From Scytalidium lignicola (taxonomy: Eukaryota > Ascomycota > Leotiomycetes), in assembly GCA_002812745.2 (NCBI GenBank), contig NCSJ02000187.1:20007-84006 (forward strand): 64,000 nt of DNA. The letters run 5' to 3'. Below are positions 24,346 through 35,316 of this stretch, piece after piece. Both the position numbers and the translations under genes were made by a program. The notes under the pieces are model-generated. The model saw only the letters and a program-made list of their open reading frames with translations. It had not been told where the DNA came from and searched no databases. Each line of letters starts with the position of its first letter. Positions within the stretch are counted from its first letter, which is position 1.

Positions 24346-25155
24346 TCAGAGCTCTGGCTTACTTTCTGTTTCCATCTCAACTCCTTTTGGTTTCACATCT
24401 TGCCATAAACTAGCAGGCAAGTTTGTATTATCGACATCATAGATGTGCGGAAGTGTGGTGGGAAGATTCTCAGTCCTTAGGTCTGGAAACTTCTCACTAA
24501 TCGTCTGAATTAATAGATCATACCATATTCTGTACCCTTTCCCAGTAAAATGTACGCCATCGCTGAGTAAATCCCTCAAACTTCTATCTTTCTCTTTGCC
24601 TCCATTCTCAGGAGCAAGATCTCTTTCCGTCCATCCTTTGGCCTTTAAGAATGCATGCCATAGGTCAATATAAGGAATGCCCAAGCCATTTGCAAATTTC
24701 TCGGCTGCTTTTGAATACTCTAGATTCCTCATTGTGTTCTTGTCTTCGATACCTTGATCTGCATCGATAAGGGTGGGCCCAATAATAATAAGAGGAATCT
24801 TCCTTTCCAGCACTACCTTAACTACATACTCCAAATTCTGAACAAACCGTTCTAATGATACAGCGCCATCACTGGCATCATTCGTCCCAAAGAACATGGT
24901 CATGAGTCTAATCTTTGAACCGCCAGCTTCCTCAGCATCCAGAGTTGGCCTAACAATCCACCGTGCATGTTCAGTCGTATAGCCACCATATCCACGAGCC
25001 ACGACTTGTAGCTTGCGGAAATATTCGTGTTGGAGAGCTGGTGCTAAATTGAAACCGAATTCTTGATTGTAGGACATCTCTGTTATGGAATCACCAAAGA
25101 GGAGAATCTTGTCGACGGTAACTTTGGCTGCCTCGAATAGACTTGATTCTGACAT
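24346..25155 (-). CDS. GDSL/SGNH esterase, isoamyl-acetate-hydrolase type
   Basis: A single-exon protein of 269 residues. It has the SGNH blocks in order: FGDSITE with nucleophile Ser23, a glycine block at RGYGGYTTEHARW, GTND with Asn92, and SDGVHFTGKGY with Asp199 and His202. Length and block spacing match the IAH1 group, cytosolic esterases that hydrolyse small acetate esters. No signal peptide is visible, so it should be cytosolic. It is divergent from the GH36-dehydratase gene, with 955 bases between the two starts. A shared promoter could co-regulate them, and removal of acetyl groups from a sugar would fit the neighbours, but that is inference. Confidence 0.9.
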   Translation of the reverse strand: MSESSLFEAAKVTVDKILLFGDSITEMSYNQEFGFNLAPALQHEYFRKLQVVARGYGGYTTEHARWIVRPTLDAEEAGGSKIRLMTMFFGTNDASDGAVSLERFVQNLEYVVKVVLERKIPLIIIGPTLIDADQGIEDKNTMRNLEYSKAAEKFANGLGIPYIDLWHAFLKAKGWTERDLAPENGGKEKDRSLRDLLSDGVHFTGKGYRIWYDLLIQTISEKFPDLRTENLPTTLPHIYDVDNTNLPASLWQDVKPKGVEMETESKPEL

Positions 25156-26110
25156 CTCGGATTATATTAAGTGCTTGGGCAAGCCCTTTGATGCTGTTCC
25201 TTTTGTAAAGTAATGTTGTGGTCAAATCTTTTGCGGAATTGATGTTGCTCCTGAAATATAAGCTGGCGGAGCTTATGTGCGAAGAATTGGAGAAGAGTTA
25301 GAGTATTTGTGAGTCATTCAAGCTCAACAGTGTGACTGAGATCTAGATGTTGGAATGCTAGCCTCGTTTATATCACTTCTAGCCTCGTCACGGCAGCCTT
25401 GAGAGAGTCGCAGAATCCACCAAACAGGTAATAGTATGCAAATGAGTTGATTAGCTGGTAACAAGCGGCTGATAATCACAGTCAGTAAATCACCAAGAAA
25501 TGCGAGTTTTCCTTATCTAAGCTTCGGAGCGATGGCAAAGACCTTGAGGCTCGGTTCCATATTAAATTCTCCAAAAGAAGACAGGAAAGTTACCTTGTAC
25601 ATCCGTACAGATTCTCGCTCACACTAGCATTGGTGTCGATTTGTAACACTTTGAGGCGGCTACTACACCCCACCGGCAAGATTATCGGGGACTTCAATTG
25701 CAGATCGATACATTCCAGTTCCACTTTCCACGCGATTGATGGCTTGCTTTCGGCACCGAGAATCTTTCCGTATCTATCAAATGCAATATTTACGAAAAGG
25801 TGGAGATGCAAGTAAGCTTGGAGACATGTTATTGGAGTACCAGATTGAGTCTCCTGGACATGGCTTCCGACGAAGATTGACAATAGCCACCCCTCCGTTA
25901 CATAGCTCTGGTTGATCTGACAAGCTGTCCCAGCTCGAACAATCGATCTGTCTATTTTGACCAGTGTTATCGGTACTTGTTCCTCCATGCAACAATGCAG
26001 AGGGAAGACGTAGTTGTCCAACCTTCCTTACCACAAATAAATATTGCTTGCAGAAGGCCCAGCCAGTGGGAAAATTTCTTTGCAATTTCAGCCTCTTTGC
26101 TCTTCTCACA
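25156..26110. promoter_or_regulatory. Divergent promoter region of the esterase and the GH36-dehydratase gene
   Basis: This holds both promoters. One CCACCAA at 25417-25423 matches the CCNCCAA element reported for galacturonate-pathway genes in Aspergillus. A GTGGGG on the reverse strand near 25668 fits the CreA consensus SYGGRG. Both motifs are short and could be chance. The plus frame of the downstream gene is open back to 25964, but the ATG at 26111 gives the conserved N-terminus. Confidence 0.35.
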
Positions 26111-29100
26111 ATGACGAGCATCGTTTTTACACCAGCCCTTGGGCAAACTGTCACGGTTGGGCCGGATACATCGGAGGTAACCATCTATGCAGTGAGCTTG
26201 AATCCTGTCAAGCTGGCCGCAAAATCTTTAATTGGTATCTTTGAATTCAACCAAACCACTGTTGAGTCAACTGGGGATATACATACTTATAAATTGTCTC
26301 TACAATCATCAAGCTTGCCCAATCATATTTCCATCCTCGTAGATGATGCTGAGCTACCAGGCGAGATAATATTCACTCAGCAGCGTTTCTTCGGAGCAGA
26401 CCAAGAGTTTTTGACAGAGGTTGTCATTGACGAACGAGAAGATTTCAAGAGCCAAAGAATTGACTGGCTCGACATAAATAATTGGGAAGGCTGGGCATGG
26501 TATAGGCCACGGGAAACTTGGATTGAAGCATCCTTTACCCCGCTGACGAAGTTGTTATCGGAAACTCCAACACATAATCTTCTTCTCCGCCCAACAACAA
26601 TAGCCAACATAGATAAGAAATCTGTTTTAGCAGTATTTCCAGCATCGTCTCCGGAGGCATTTATCCACCTGACTGCTGCTCGTGATGGTGAAGCTCCTGG
26701 TGTCTATGCTCGAGCGAGACGAGTTAAAAAGGGTGGCAAGATTGTTTCTTATGTGACGGGGAAGGTGAAAGCCAAAAAGGGGGAACTCGAAGCAATTAAG
26801 GGCTCAATTGAGGTCGCGAGGCGAAAATATGGCTACTCCTTGGCTCCCTTTACTCGAGACACGAGCCCTGGTCCCTTTGATGGTCTTGGCTTTTGCACAT
26901 GGTCCAGCATCGGTGAAGACGTGCCATTGACATACGACAATATCAAAGACCTAGTTGAAAAACTAGCTAAGTTTGATGTTCCTGTAGGTACATTCATTAT
27001 AGATGACGGGTGGCAAGATATTCGTTATGGGCTCAACGGAAGTGAGAAGGCCAGGGGACTCTGGAGTTTCGCTGCATGGGAGGGAATGGGCGCTCCACTA
27101 TCTGAAGTCGTATCTTTGATCAAGAAGACATTGCCCACGGTCAAGGATGTTGGCGTGTGGATGACACTACATGGATACTGGAACTCAATTGCTCCAACAT
27201 CACCCTTGGCAAAGAAGTATGAAATGAAGATTCATAAGATAAACCGCGATTATATTCGGGGAATCAGCTGGCCAACGACTGAATTTGATGGGCAGCAAAC
27301 GGGATCGATATCTAATCCGGAGAATCGGACATGGTGTTTGCCGCCACCTCATCTTGCTTATGCATTTTGGAGAGATTATTTCACGGATTGCTCAAATGCT
27401 GGTGTCACGTTCGCAAAGGTAGATGATCAGGCGTACGGTTCCCTCTTAGACTCTACCGAAGGTGGTGAAGCATTTGTTGCCCTATGGAATGGAATGACGA
27501 GAGCAGCAAATGATGTGTTTGGTGAGAACAAAATTATCCACTGTATGGCTCATTATGAGCGTATGTTTAATGGTGACATTGGCATGGGAGTGGCCACAGG
27601 AGGAAAAAAGGTTGTTATTCGGAACTCGGATGACTTTGGCCTCAAACGACCGAATATCCACCGCAACCATATCCATTACAATATTTTCAACGCCATGCTT
27701 ACTTCCCAGCTTTCCCTCATCCCTGATCCAGATATGTTCATGACCAGCGCACAGTGGCCTGAATACCACGCAGTTCTAAGGGCTTTCTTCGAAGGACCTG
27801 TCTTACTGGCTGATAAGCCGGGACAATGCGACCTCAAAATTCTCAACAAGCTTGTGGGACGTACAGCAAACAATAGTTATGAAGTTCTTAGAGCTGCTAC
27901 TACTATCAGGCCATTGTCAAGAAATGTCTGGGAACAATTTCTTGATGGGGATGTTGGACCGGCAATCAAGGGTGTTTCATATTTCCCCCAGCCATCATCA
28001 GCATCTATTGTCCTCTGGAGCTCACGGAACGACGCCCTAGACAAGACTGCAGACATTATTTTTGAGAGCGACCTTATTGATGCTTTAGAAGGCATTGAAG
28101 AACCAACTAGGCTCGAAGGGACTCATGATCTTGCTTTGTGGCTTTCCAATGCCCAGAAAGCAACTTCTGTCAAAATAAAATACTGCGAATCAGGAAAAGC
28201 TCTTGAGACTACTGCTTCACAGCCTGTAATATCCATATCATTAGACGTTCAGGGAATGGAAATCATAACAATTGCTCCTTACCAAAAGGTTAACGGGTCA
28301 AGTGTTGCCTGTCTTGGCTTAATTGATAAGTATGCCGGACTAGCAGCAGTAAAAGGTATAGAAATACTTAGCAATAGACTAGTTGTTGACCTTAGCCATG
28401 CTGGCGTGGTTGGTTTCCTGGTCAAATCACAGTCAGAGGTCGTTGAAAAATACGTGACAATTGCAGTTAATGGTATTTCAACTAAATGTGTGGTCAAGTC
28501 TAAAGGAGATAAATTGTCCTTGGTTGAGGTCGATTTAACCGACATACAAGTTGTTTCTGGAAAGGAGACTTGGACTATAACCGTTGATGTTGACGCAATT
28601 ACCAATGGAGATATAAATGGTCGTTCACAGGGGAGTGTAAATGGTTTTATCGATGATATCACAATTGAGTCCTTTGACATTTACGGTTAGATTCACAACC
28701 CTTTCTGAATTTAAACAAAGCTAACTAGAATAGATCTCCGATTCCCCACAAGTCTTGATCAATCCGGTTCAGATGCGATGAATCCCAAGGCAGATTACAG
28801 TGCCTCTTATATTATACTCCATACCTCCAAGCCAGAGTTGAATGGTCACGGTTTTGCGTTCACGATTGGCCGTGGTAATGATCTTGTTTGTGCAGCTGCA
28901 CGCCACATCGCTGAAAAGTTAGTCGGTAAAAGTCTAGCAGAGCTCACCCAAAACATGGGCAAGACATGGAGATACCTAGTTAGTGACTCTCAACTGCGGT
29001 GGGTTGGTCCAGAGAAAGGCGTAATTCATCTCGGATTGAGTACCTGTGTCAATGCATTATGGGATCTCTGGGCTCGTCATTTGGAAAAGCCAGTGTGGCA

Positions 29101-30156
29101 GGTTATAGTGGAAATGTCACCAGAAGAATTTGTCCGATGCATTGACTTCCGGTATATCTCAGATGCTATAACTCCGGAGGAGGCCATCAAACTTCTGTCT
29201 GAGCTCGAGGGCACAAAGCATGACAGGATAGAAGATGCAAAAAATAACAATGCAGTCCCAGCCTACTCGACACAAGCAGGATGGCTGGGTTTCTCAGACG
29301 AGAGAATGACCGAACTAATGAAAGGTATGCTAGAGGACGGCTTTGACAAATTTAAGTTGAAGGTCGGCGGAAATCTCGAAGATGATAAACGTCGACTAAA
29401 ACTCGCTCGTGAAGTAATTGGATATGACAGAATGCTCATGGTTGATGCAAACCAAGTCTGGAGTGTACCAGAGGCTATAGAATACATGCTCCAACTTGTT
29501 GAGTTCAAACCAGTGTAAGTTCTTTCCCTTCTACTGCCAAAACTACTATAAATATATTGACTTTCTCGTTCTTGGCTAGCTTCATTGAAGAACCAACATC
29601 ACCAGACGACATATTAGGCCATGCAACCATCCGACGTGCACTTAAACCATACGGTGTGGGAGTCGCTACTGGAGAACACTGCCAGAATCGCGTTATGTTC
29701 AAGCAGTTGTTACAAGCGGGTTCAATTGATTTCTGTCAAATTGACGCATGTCGACTTGGAGGGGTGAATGAGGTTATGGCGGTGTTATTGATGGCCAAAA
29801 AGTTTGCACCATATTTGCCCTGAGTTATTCTTCAAGTTAAGCTGACAATTTCTAGATTTAACGTGCCTATCGTACCACATAGCGGGGGTATAGGTCTCAA
29901 CGAGTATACGCAACATCTTGCTCTAATCAACTATATCTCAGTAGCTGGGGAGAAGAGCTTGCTAGAGAATATCAATTCATTTAGTGAGGTTCTTACTAAT
30001 CCTTCGAAAGTAAGCAATGGTCACTTCATGACGCCTTGGGAATCTGGTTATAGCGTTGAATATAAAGCTGAGGCTGTCGAGAAATATCAATACCCAGAGG
30101 GATCGTTCTGGAGGTCGGCGCAGGGTCAGGAGATTTTGGATGGTCCTAAGCTCTAA
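26111..30156 (+). CDS. Fusion of GH36 alpha-galactosidase/raffinose-synthase-like enzyme and L-galactonate/L-fuconate-type dehydratase
   Basis: Four exons (26111-28685, 28734-29514, 29580-29801 and 29856-30156) sum to 3,879 nt: one frame of 1,292 residues. Residues 1-828 are GH36 of the raffinose synthase/Sip1 type, with [15 protein letters not shown] (probable nucleophile Asp438) and RNSDDF (probable acid/base Asp507). A Gly/Asn/Ser-rich linker (829-849) follows. Residues 850-1292 are an enolase-superfamily dehydratase like fungal L-galactonate dehydratase and FUCD. They start at the usual N-terminal strand ([18 protein letters not shown]) and carry KLK (1066/1068), VDANQ (Asp1096), [14 protein letters not shown] and PHSGG. 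The 48-nt intron at 28686-28733 (branch CTAAC) splits the codon inside that strand. No in-frame ATG lies near the junction. No signal peptide is seen, so it is likely cytosolic. The GH36 part might free or transfer galactosyl units; the dehydratase would act on an aldonate. Each family call is strong; physiological substrates are unknown. Confidence 0.88.
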
Positions 30157-30320
30157 GAGGTTATTTGTTTAGACTCAACATGTTCGAATTAGGTTCGCAG
30201 CAGATAGAGTAGAGTAGAGATGTCAGTTATATTATTGTTACATTTTCCCTTAAGACCTTCTCTAAGCCGCGTTTCCCAGTTTAACTGTATTAAAAAGCAT
30301 GGTAGTGGACAACTAGCTCC

Positions 30321-31893
30321 CTATGCTCTCCATTCTATGCGGCTTAGTCCATGTCTTCCAATTCCGAGTCCCAAGGCAGCTTCAATTCTAGCCCAGGTAA
30401 CCCCTAGAGTAGCACCGGCAAGAAGTGCTCCAATCAAAATGGTGGTCTTCATATATGACTTACTCATACCAGCACTGTCAGTGCTCACGCTGCTTCCGCT
30501 TATCAAAGCACCTGCAACAGGAGTGCCTATAAGGGATGTGATTCCCCGAACCATATATAGAAACCCATTCACACTTACGAAGTGCTGTACACCAAATAGC
30601 TCCACTAAGACTGTTGGCAGCAGGCTTATATAGGCTCCAGCAAATATGCCATAAAGAATCGTGAAGGTGACAAAAAGGACTTTCCCTTTTCCGTCTCCTC
30701 CATACAAAGTTGATGGAAGCCAAAGTCCAAAAGCAACAGCCGCACTCACAAGCGTGCAAAAAAGTAACATATTCATACGGCCAACTCGATCAGCAGTGAA
30801 TCCAATAACAACTTTTCCAATGGCAGATGCCGCATTGCTAAGAGCAATAAAAGTTGCACCAGTAGCTGCAGAATAGCCCAGGGTGCGGGCATAGGACGAA
30901 AAGAAGTAAACAGGGGCATAATAAGCGGCTCCTTGCAGCCCGGCCGACATACACTGGGCAATGAACTTCCTCGACCGAGCGACACGCCAGTTAATCAGTG
31001 GAACAAAGAAACGAGATTGTGAAGATTGAATCTCAATACGATTGCGTTGTTCTGTTTCCGGCTCCCATCTGAGCATTATGGATGAGAAGCCTACCAGGAG
31101 GAATGAAATGCCGCCTGTGAAGCGGAGAGTGTTGCGGAAGCCAATGCTTTCGTTCAGGGCACGCAGTGTTGGAGCCCATGCTACACCACCCACTCCGGTC
31201 CCAGAAGTAACGATCCCAATAGCGAGACCTCGATGTTTGTTAAACCACCCCGGACTAACAGTAACGGCAGGGATGTAGGTCAAGCAAGTTCCCAGGCCAA
31301 GCAAGATGCCCTGTGTTAACATAAATTGCCACAACTTCTGGCTAAAAGATGCTAGGACGTTAGCTATAGCGAAGATAACGCCTCCGACGAGAGTGATTGT
31401 TCGTGGTGAGTAGGACTTGCACCAGGCTGAAGCGAGGGGTGCTCCGAGAGACATCAATGAGACTGCCAAAGTCCCGATGAGGCCGATTTGAGCTGGGGAT
31501 GCACCCGTAAATGGATTGGGATCATCCGAGGCAGACATTGATTCATAAAGCTCTTGATATACACCAAACGCAAAGTTGAGGCCGCAAGTGGTAAACATTG
31601 CAAGAAAGGCGGCAAGAACTACCAAAATTGAATTTCTGTAAAGGGTTAGTTGGGGAGGTGGCAGAGAAGTGATATGTAATTAGAAGATGAAAAAGGAAAC
31701 AGAGGTGTTTGGGTTGAAGGAGGCATACATACATTGTTCTCATCCTCGAAGATGATGCATCTTGTAGTGGGCTGTCAACTTCAAATTCCATCTGGGTAAT
31801 GTCTGAACTGTCCTGCCGGCGACGCTCCGTTGAACCGTCGCCAACAGGGCTGTCGTGAGACGCACTAATAGTAACATTATGAGGATGTGACAT
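30321..31893 (-). CDS. MFS transporter, monocarboxylate-transporter type
   Basis: A plasma-membrane transporter of 491 residues in two exons, 31893-31733 and 31635-30321, with a 97-nt intron splitting an Ile codon. The N-terminal 50 residues are polar (Ser/Asp-rich, cytosolic). About twelve membrane segments follow, starting at LVVLAAFLAMFTTCGLNFAFGVYQ, which is typical of the fungal MCT-like group. GVxxSGTGVGG in TM5 and a TADRVGRM loop between TM8 and TM9 support the family. It converges on the GH36-dehydratase gene, with 164 bases between stops, so it may import the sugar acid or related substrate used by that enzyme. Substrate is not predictable from sequence. Confidence 0.88.
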
Positions 31894-32140
31894 ATTACGA
31901 TTATCTCTTAATGGAAGCCTATCTACTCGATGATAAGTCAGTATATTCGTCGAGATACTTAAGCATTTTTCTGATTGAAGAGAAATTATGACTCTTAATT
32001 AACTTTATAAGCTATAAAACCTAGGCATCCAATCAGGCAGGTAACTCCAAGTAATAGTTCCGGCTTTCGGCTACTTGAGCACTATGACATCAATTACAGT
32101 ACCCCCACAACCGGTGCAAGGGCCAAGTTAACGACACAGC

Positions 32141-33743
32141 CTAGAAGAACTTCAAGTTGGAGAGATCATGCATGATCTCCTTTGCAGCCTTTTTTGCATC
32201 TGTCTCTTGTTCAGAAACTACGCTACCCGGCACTTCCGGGTCATCGGGCCGCAGCAGTAGTAAGATTAGCAGCATGCTACTGACAGTCTGAAGCAAGGAA
32301 ATAGCCAGCCAAGAAAAGACGCGTGAGTTAGAGACGGTGGCTTACAATCTGGAATCTTAAGGCACTGCAGGAGATAGAGAACCTCCCGTGTCGAATGACC
32401 GATGAAAACTATCCCACGCAGCCAAGTAACTTTGGCCGATGAGATTCTCAACATAGAAGTCGAGATTATCCCAGGTCGGCAGCAGCGTGGAGTTCGTCAA
32501 TGATACCATGCTCATCAGGTCTGGAAGAAACCAGAGGGACTCTTAGACCCAGCGATCAGCTTGCAAGACAACGTCACCAATTGGCGTCTTGTCCTCGATA
32601 ACCCGCGACGTGATGTGGATGCTTTCTTTGCTGGTGATCACACTAGCGCTAAGTGTCATATTGGCGAAAAGATAGCAGGTCTCTAATGCCTAGTGGTATT
32701 TGAACTGTGCAATTTTGTCTACGTTCCCGAAGTTGTTTACATTAAAAACCTTGCAAGCATCCGTGTATTGATTGATGATGACGAGACCTAGGCTTTGGGG
32801 GCCTGGAGACAAGGGTAGCAGTTGGAAGACCATATTGGGAGCGATCCCAAAGTTTGTTGGGGTTGATGAGGAGGGCATGGCCAGGATTTGTGTAGAGGTC
32901 GAGGGAGTCCTTCAGGAGGCTTAGTTGCATGGCGTCCGACATGACTAGATTAGCATCCGTATCTGGTATCTCAGCAGCTGACATTGCCCAAGAGATGTTG
33001 TGAAATTTGATGCAAGGGACGGTGGGATTGCTCAACGTCGAATTCACTGGTAGTCCGTCGTCGTTAACGATATGGCGACAACTGTTGCCCGTCAAAGAGG
33101 TTCCATTCTCGGAGACAGTCGAGCTATCGGACCACACCAGGCTGGCATATCCTGCAGCAATTTTGAGGATATTATTTCTCTTGGTGGCATAGTCATTATC
33201 CACATATTAGTACCAGTAATCAGAAGTTACAGCTGGGTCGGTAGAGTTCACCAGGACGGTTGTACCACTAGGAACTAGAGACGGGTTCCAGTTCACCGCG
33301 TCTGAGAGAAGGGGGGGGTATGAGCGGCTGGGGAAGTGTAAAAAAACAGGATCATAGTTACCGCCCAGCTGTGGAACCCCTTTGGACTCCCGAAGTGATA
33401 CCTCACCCATGGAGGCAGTTTATATCTTGTCATGAACGAAAGCTGCTCCGGGCTGAGAGTCACTTCAGTGTTGTGCGTTAGGTCATATGCGCATCTCCAC
33501 GTTGCAACAGCCGCCCAGGACGTAGTAAAGACCCGAAGTTGGAGTTTTCCATCAATGTAACACGGCGTCGAACCGTCGCCAGCATTGTATCCGTCGATCA
33601 CAAAGATCAGTACCAAAGCTAAGGCGATAGAGCCAGCCGTATGCACAAATAAAAGAGGTCAAGACTTTAACGCTTTCCTTGGTCGGAACTTTCTGTGAGA
33701 TCATGGTAGCAGTTATGTAGAAATGTGCAATACCGGTATGCAT
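32141..33743 (-). pseudogene. Decayed membrane-anchored glycoprotein gene
   Basis: A long reverse-strand coding region for a protein unknown to me. It has an N-terminal membrane segment (HTAGSIALALVLIFVIDGY), a probably extracytoplasmic middle with many N-glycosylation sites (NST, NGT, NIS, NMT), and a C-terminal segment (WLAISLLQTVSSMLLILLLL) with a short acidic tail ending at 32141. The frame is broken by several in-frame stops, for example after SDYWY, after FKYH, after ADRWV and after LSPAVP. It also has apparent frameshifts at about 33650, at the C run near 33310, and near 32810. At least three stops would be restored by reading CAA or CAG, as expected from C-to-T changes. It follows the transporter gene in tandem. 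Homopolymer errors could explain one shift but not the stops. Confidence 0.72.
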
Positions 33744-35316
33744 CAGTCCATTTTAAGGAATGCGACGACTCAACATTTGTACGCGGTGCATTTTACGAAC
33801 CTATAGCACTCCTAAGGCAGTGTTTATGGAGCTAAGATTGAGTCAAAAGAATTGAACTAACAGTTATACTTATGTGTTATATCTTCCTTTTGACTTTGAA
33901 TGAAGTTACAACCATTTACGATTATCTTAACGCTTCGCAACATCGTCATAACGAAGACAGATCTCACAAACAAAACGCAACCTCTAAGGCGGCTAGCTAT
34001 GTGTGTATATATATATGCTCGTGATATGGAACAAACTTCAACTTAGCCTTTTATACACATTACTCAAACTTTATGTTAATGTTAAGCTTGGGGGGAAAAG
34101 ATAAAACAAGGACTCTTAACCGGCTAAGAGGGTTCCAAATAAATAAACAGCAATTGCGCACAATATGTTTTCTGACGGTTTTAAGGGCACTACAATACTG
34201 CAAGATCAAGGACTTAAGACTGTTTATAAAGGAGGTCTTTTTACTCTCTGTGGTTTTTGGCCTTTTCTTTTACAAATAATACTTTGTATGTAAAACATTA
34301 GCTTAGCACATCCTCATACCCTTCAGGAGGTCACCAGAGCAGCAGATGTTGAACTTGACCCGCTGGACGTGAATAAATATCATCATCTGTCCATTTTAAT
34401 GGTTCGGTTAATTATGCAAGACCTTTTCAAGCATAACTTGCTAATTAACGAGATTTAACGTGTTTTACAGGAGAATTATAGTGATGTAGACCAATCAGAT
34501 GACAGTACTGCCGTCTCCAAAGGAATACAGTAAGTTAGTTATCATGTGAGCTCTTTGGATTACATAAGGCTCAATATAACGATAAACTCGATTTAACGAT
34601 ATATTGTGGCTGCTTATTGACCCGCCTCCGCAAAGTAGATCTATCCGGACAACCTCCGCAATCCCAACGTGTGGGGATGCGGGACAGCTGTTATTAATCT
34701 CCTAAATACCAAGATATCACCATTCTATCCGGAGTTATATTGTGTAATTAGTAGTTGAGAAGAGTATCAGGTCTACTTCTGTGGTGTAAATGTGTAAATG
34801 GCAATGGAGGTGTTTTCTGAGCAGAAGTAGAAGAATTCCTTGCCTAGAGAGTTTTTAAACATGTTGAACTCTTAATTGCACTAATATTATTATGTATGTT
34901 GTCCGGAATTATTACCTTGTCATTTGTAATTGATAATAACAAAGGATATCCTGGAGAGTGGAGAAGGTGGTGCTGTCTCATACGGTGAACTTATGAACTT
35001 AGCGTTCAGAGGACCTTCAGGGTCGTCTTAATCTCCTTGACCAAAGAGATGCTGCCATGGCCAGCCGGAATTATTCCCGTCTAATTGGTAATTGAGGGGA
35101 TTGAGGGACCTGATTGACGCCACGGAATGCAGTGGAGTGGTTTCTTAAGGAGGAAACCCGCCATATCTCATCTATTGTGTTCTTGGTAACCTACTGAGTC
35201 TCTCTTCCACACAACCTATATGCGAACTTACATATCCTCTTTCCCATCTGATATATGAAAAACACTTTTTGATAAATCTGGACTCGAGATTTGGACTGAG
35301 TCATTTTTAACAGACC
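33744..35316. other. AT-rich intergenic stretch before the P450
   Basis: About 1.6 kb. The part from 33750 to 34900 is AT-rich with no supported frame and looks like decayed repeat DNA. The final 300 bases are the P450 leader and promoter. No gene is seen. Confidence 0.5.

Noticed and set aside
25590..26021. 143-codon reverse frame opposite the start of the GH36 gene
   Set aside because: It overlaps the promoter and leader of the GH36 gene and shows no protein family.
25964..26110. Upstream extension of the GH36 reading frame
   Set aside because: The frame is open to 25964, but the extra 49 residues are Cys-rich and unlike the family. The ATG at 26111 gives the expected N-terminus.
33960..34280. 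Short 68-codon frame at 34073-34279
   Set aside because: Very AT-rich with no motif; it looks like decayed repeat DNA.
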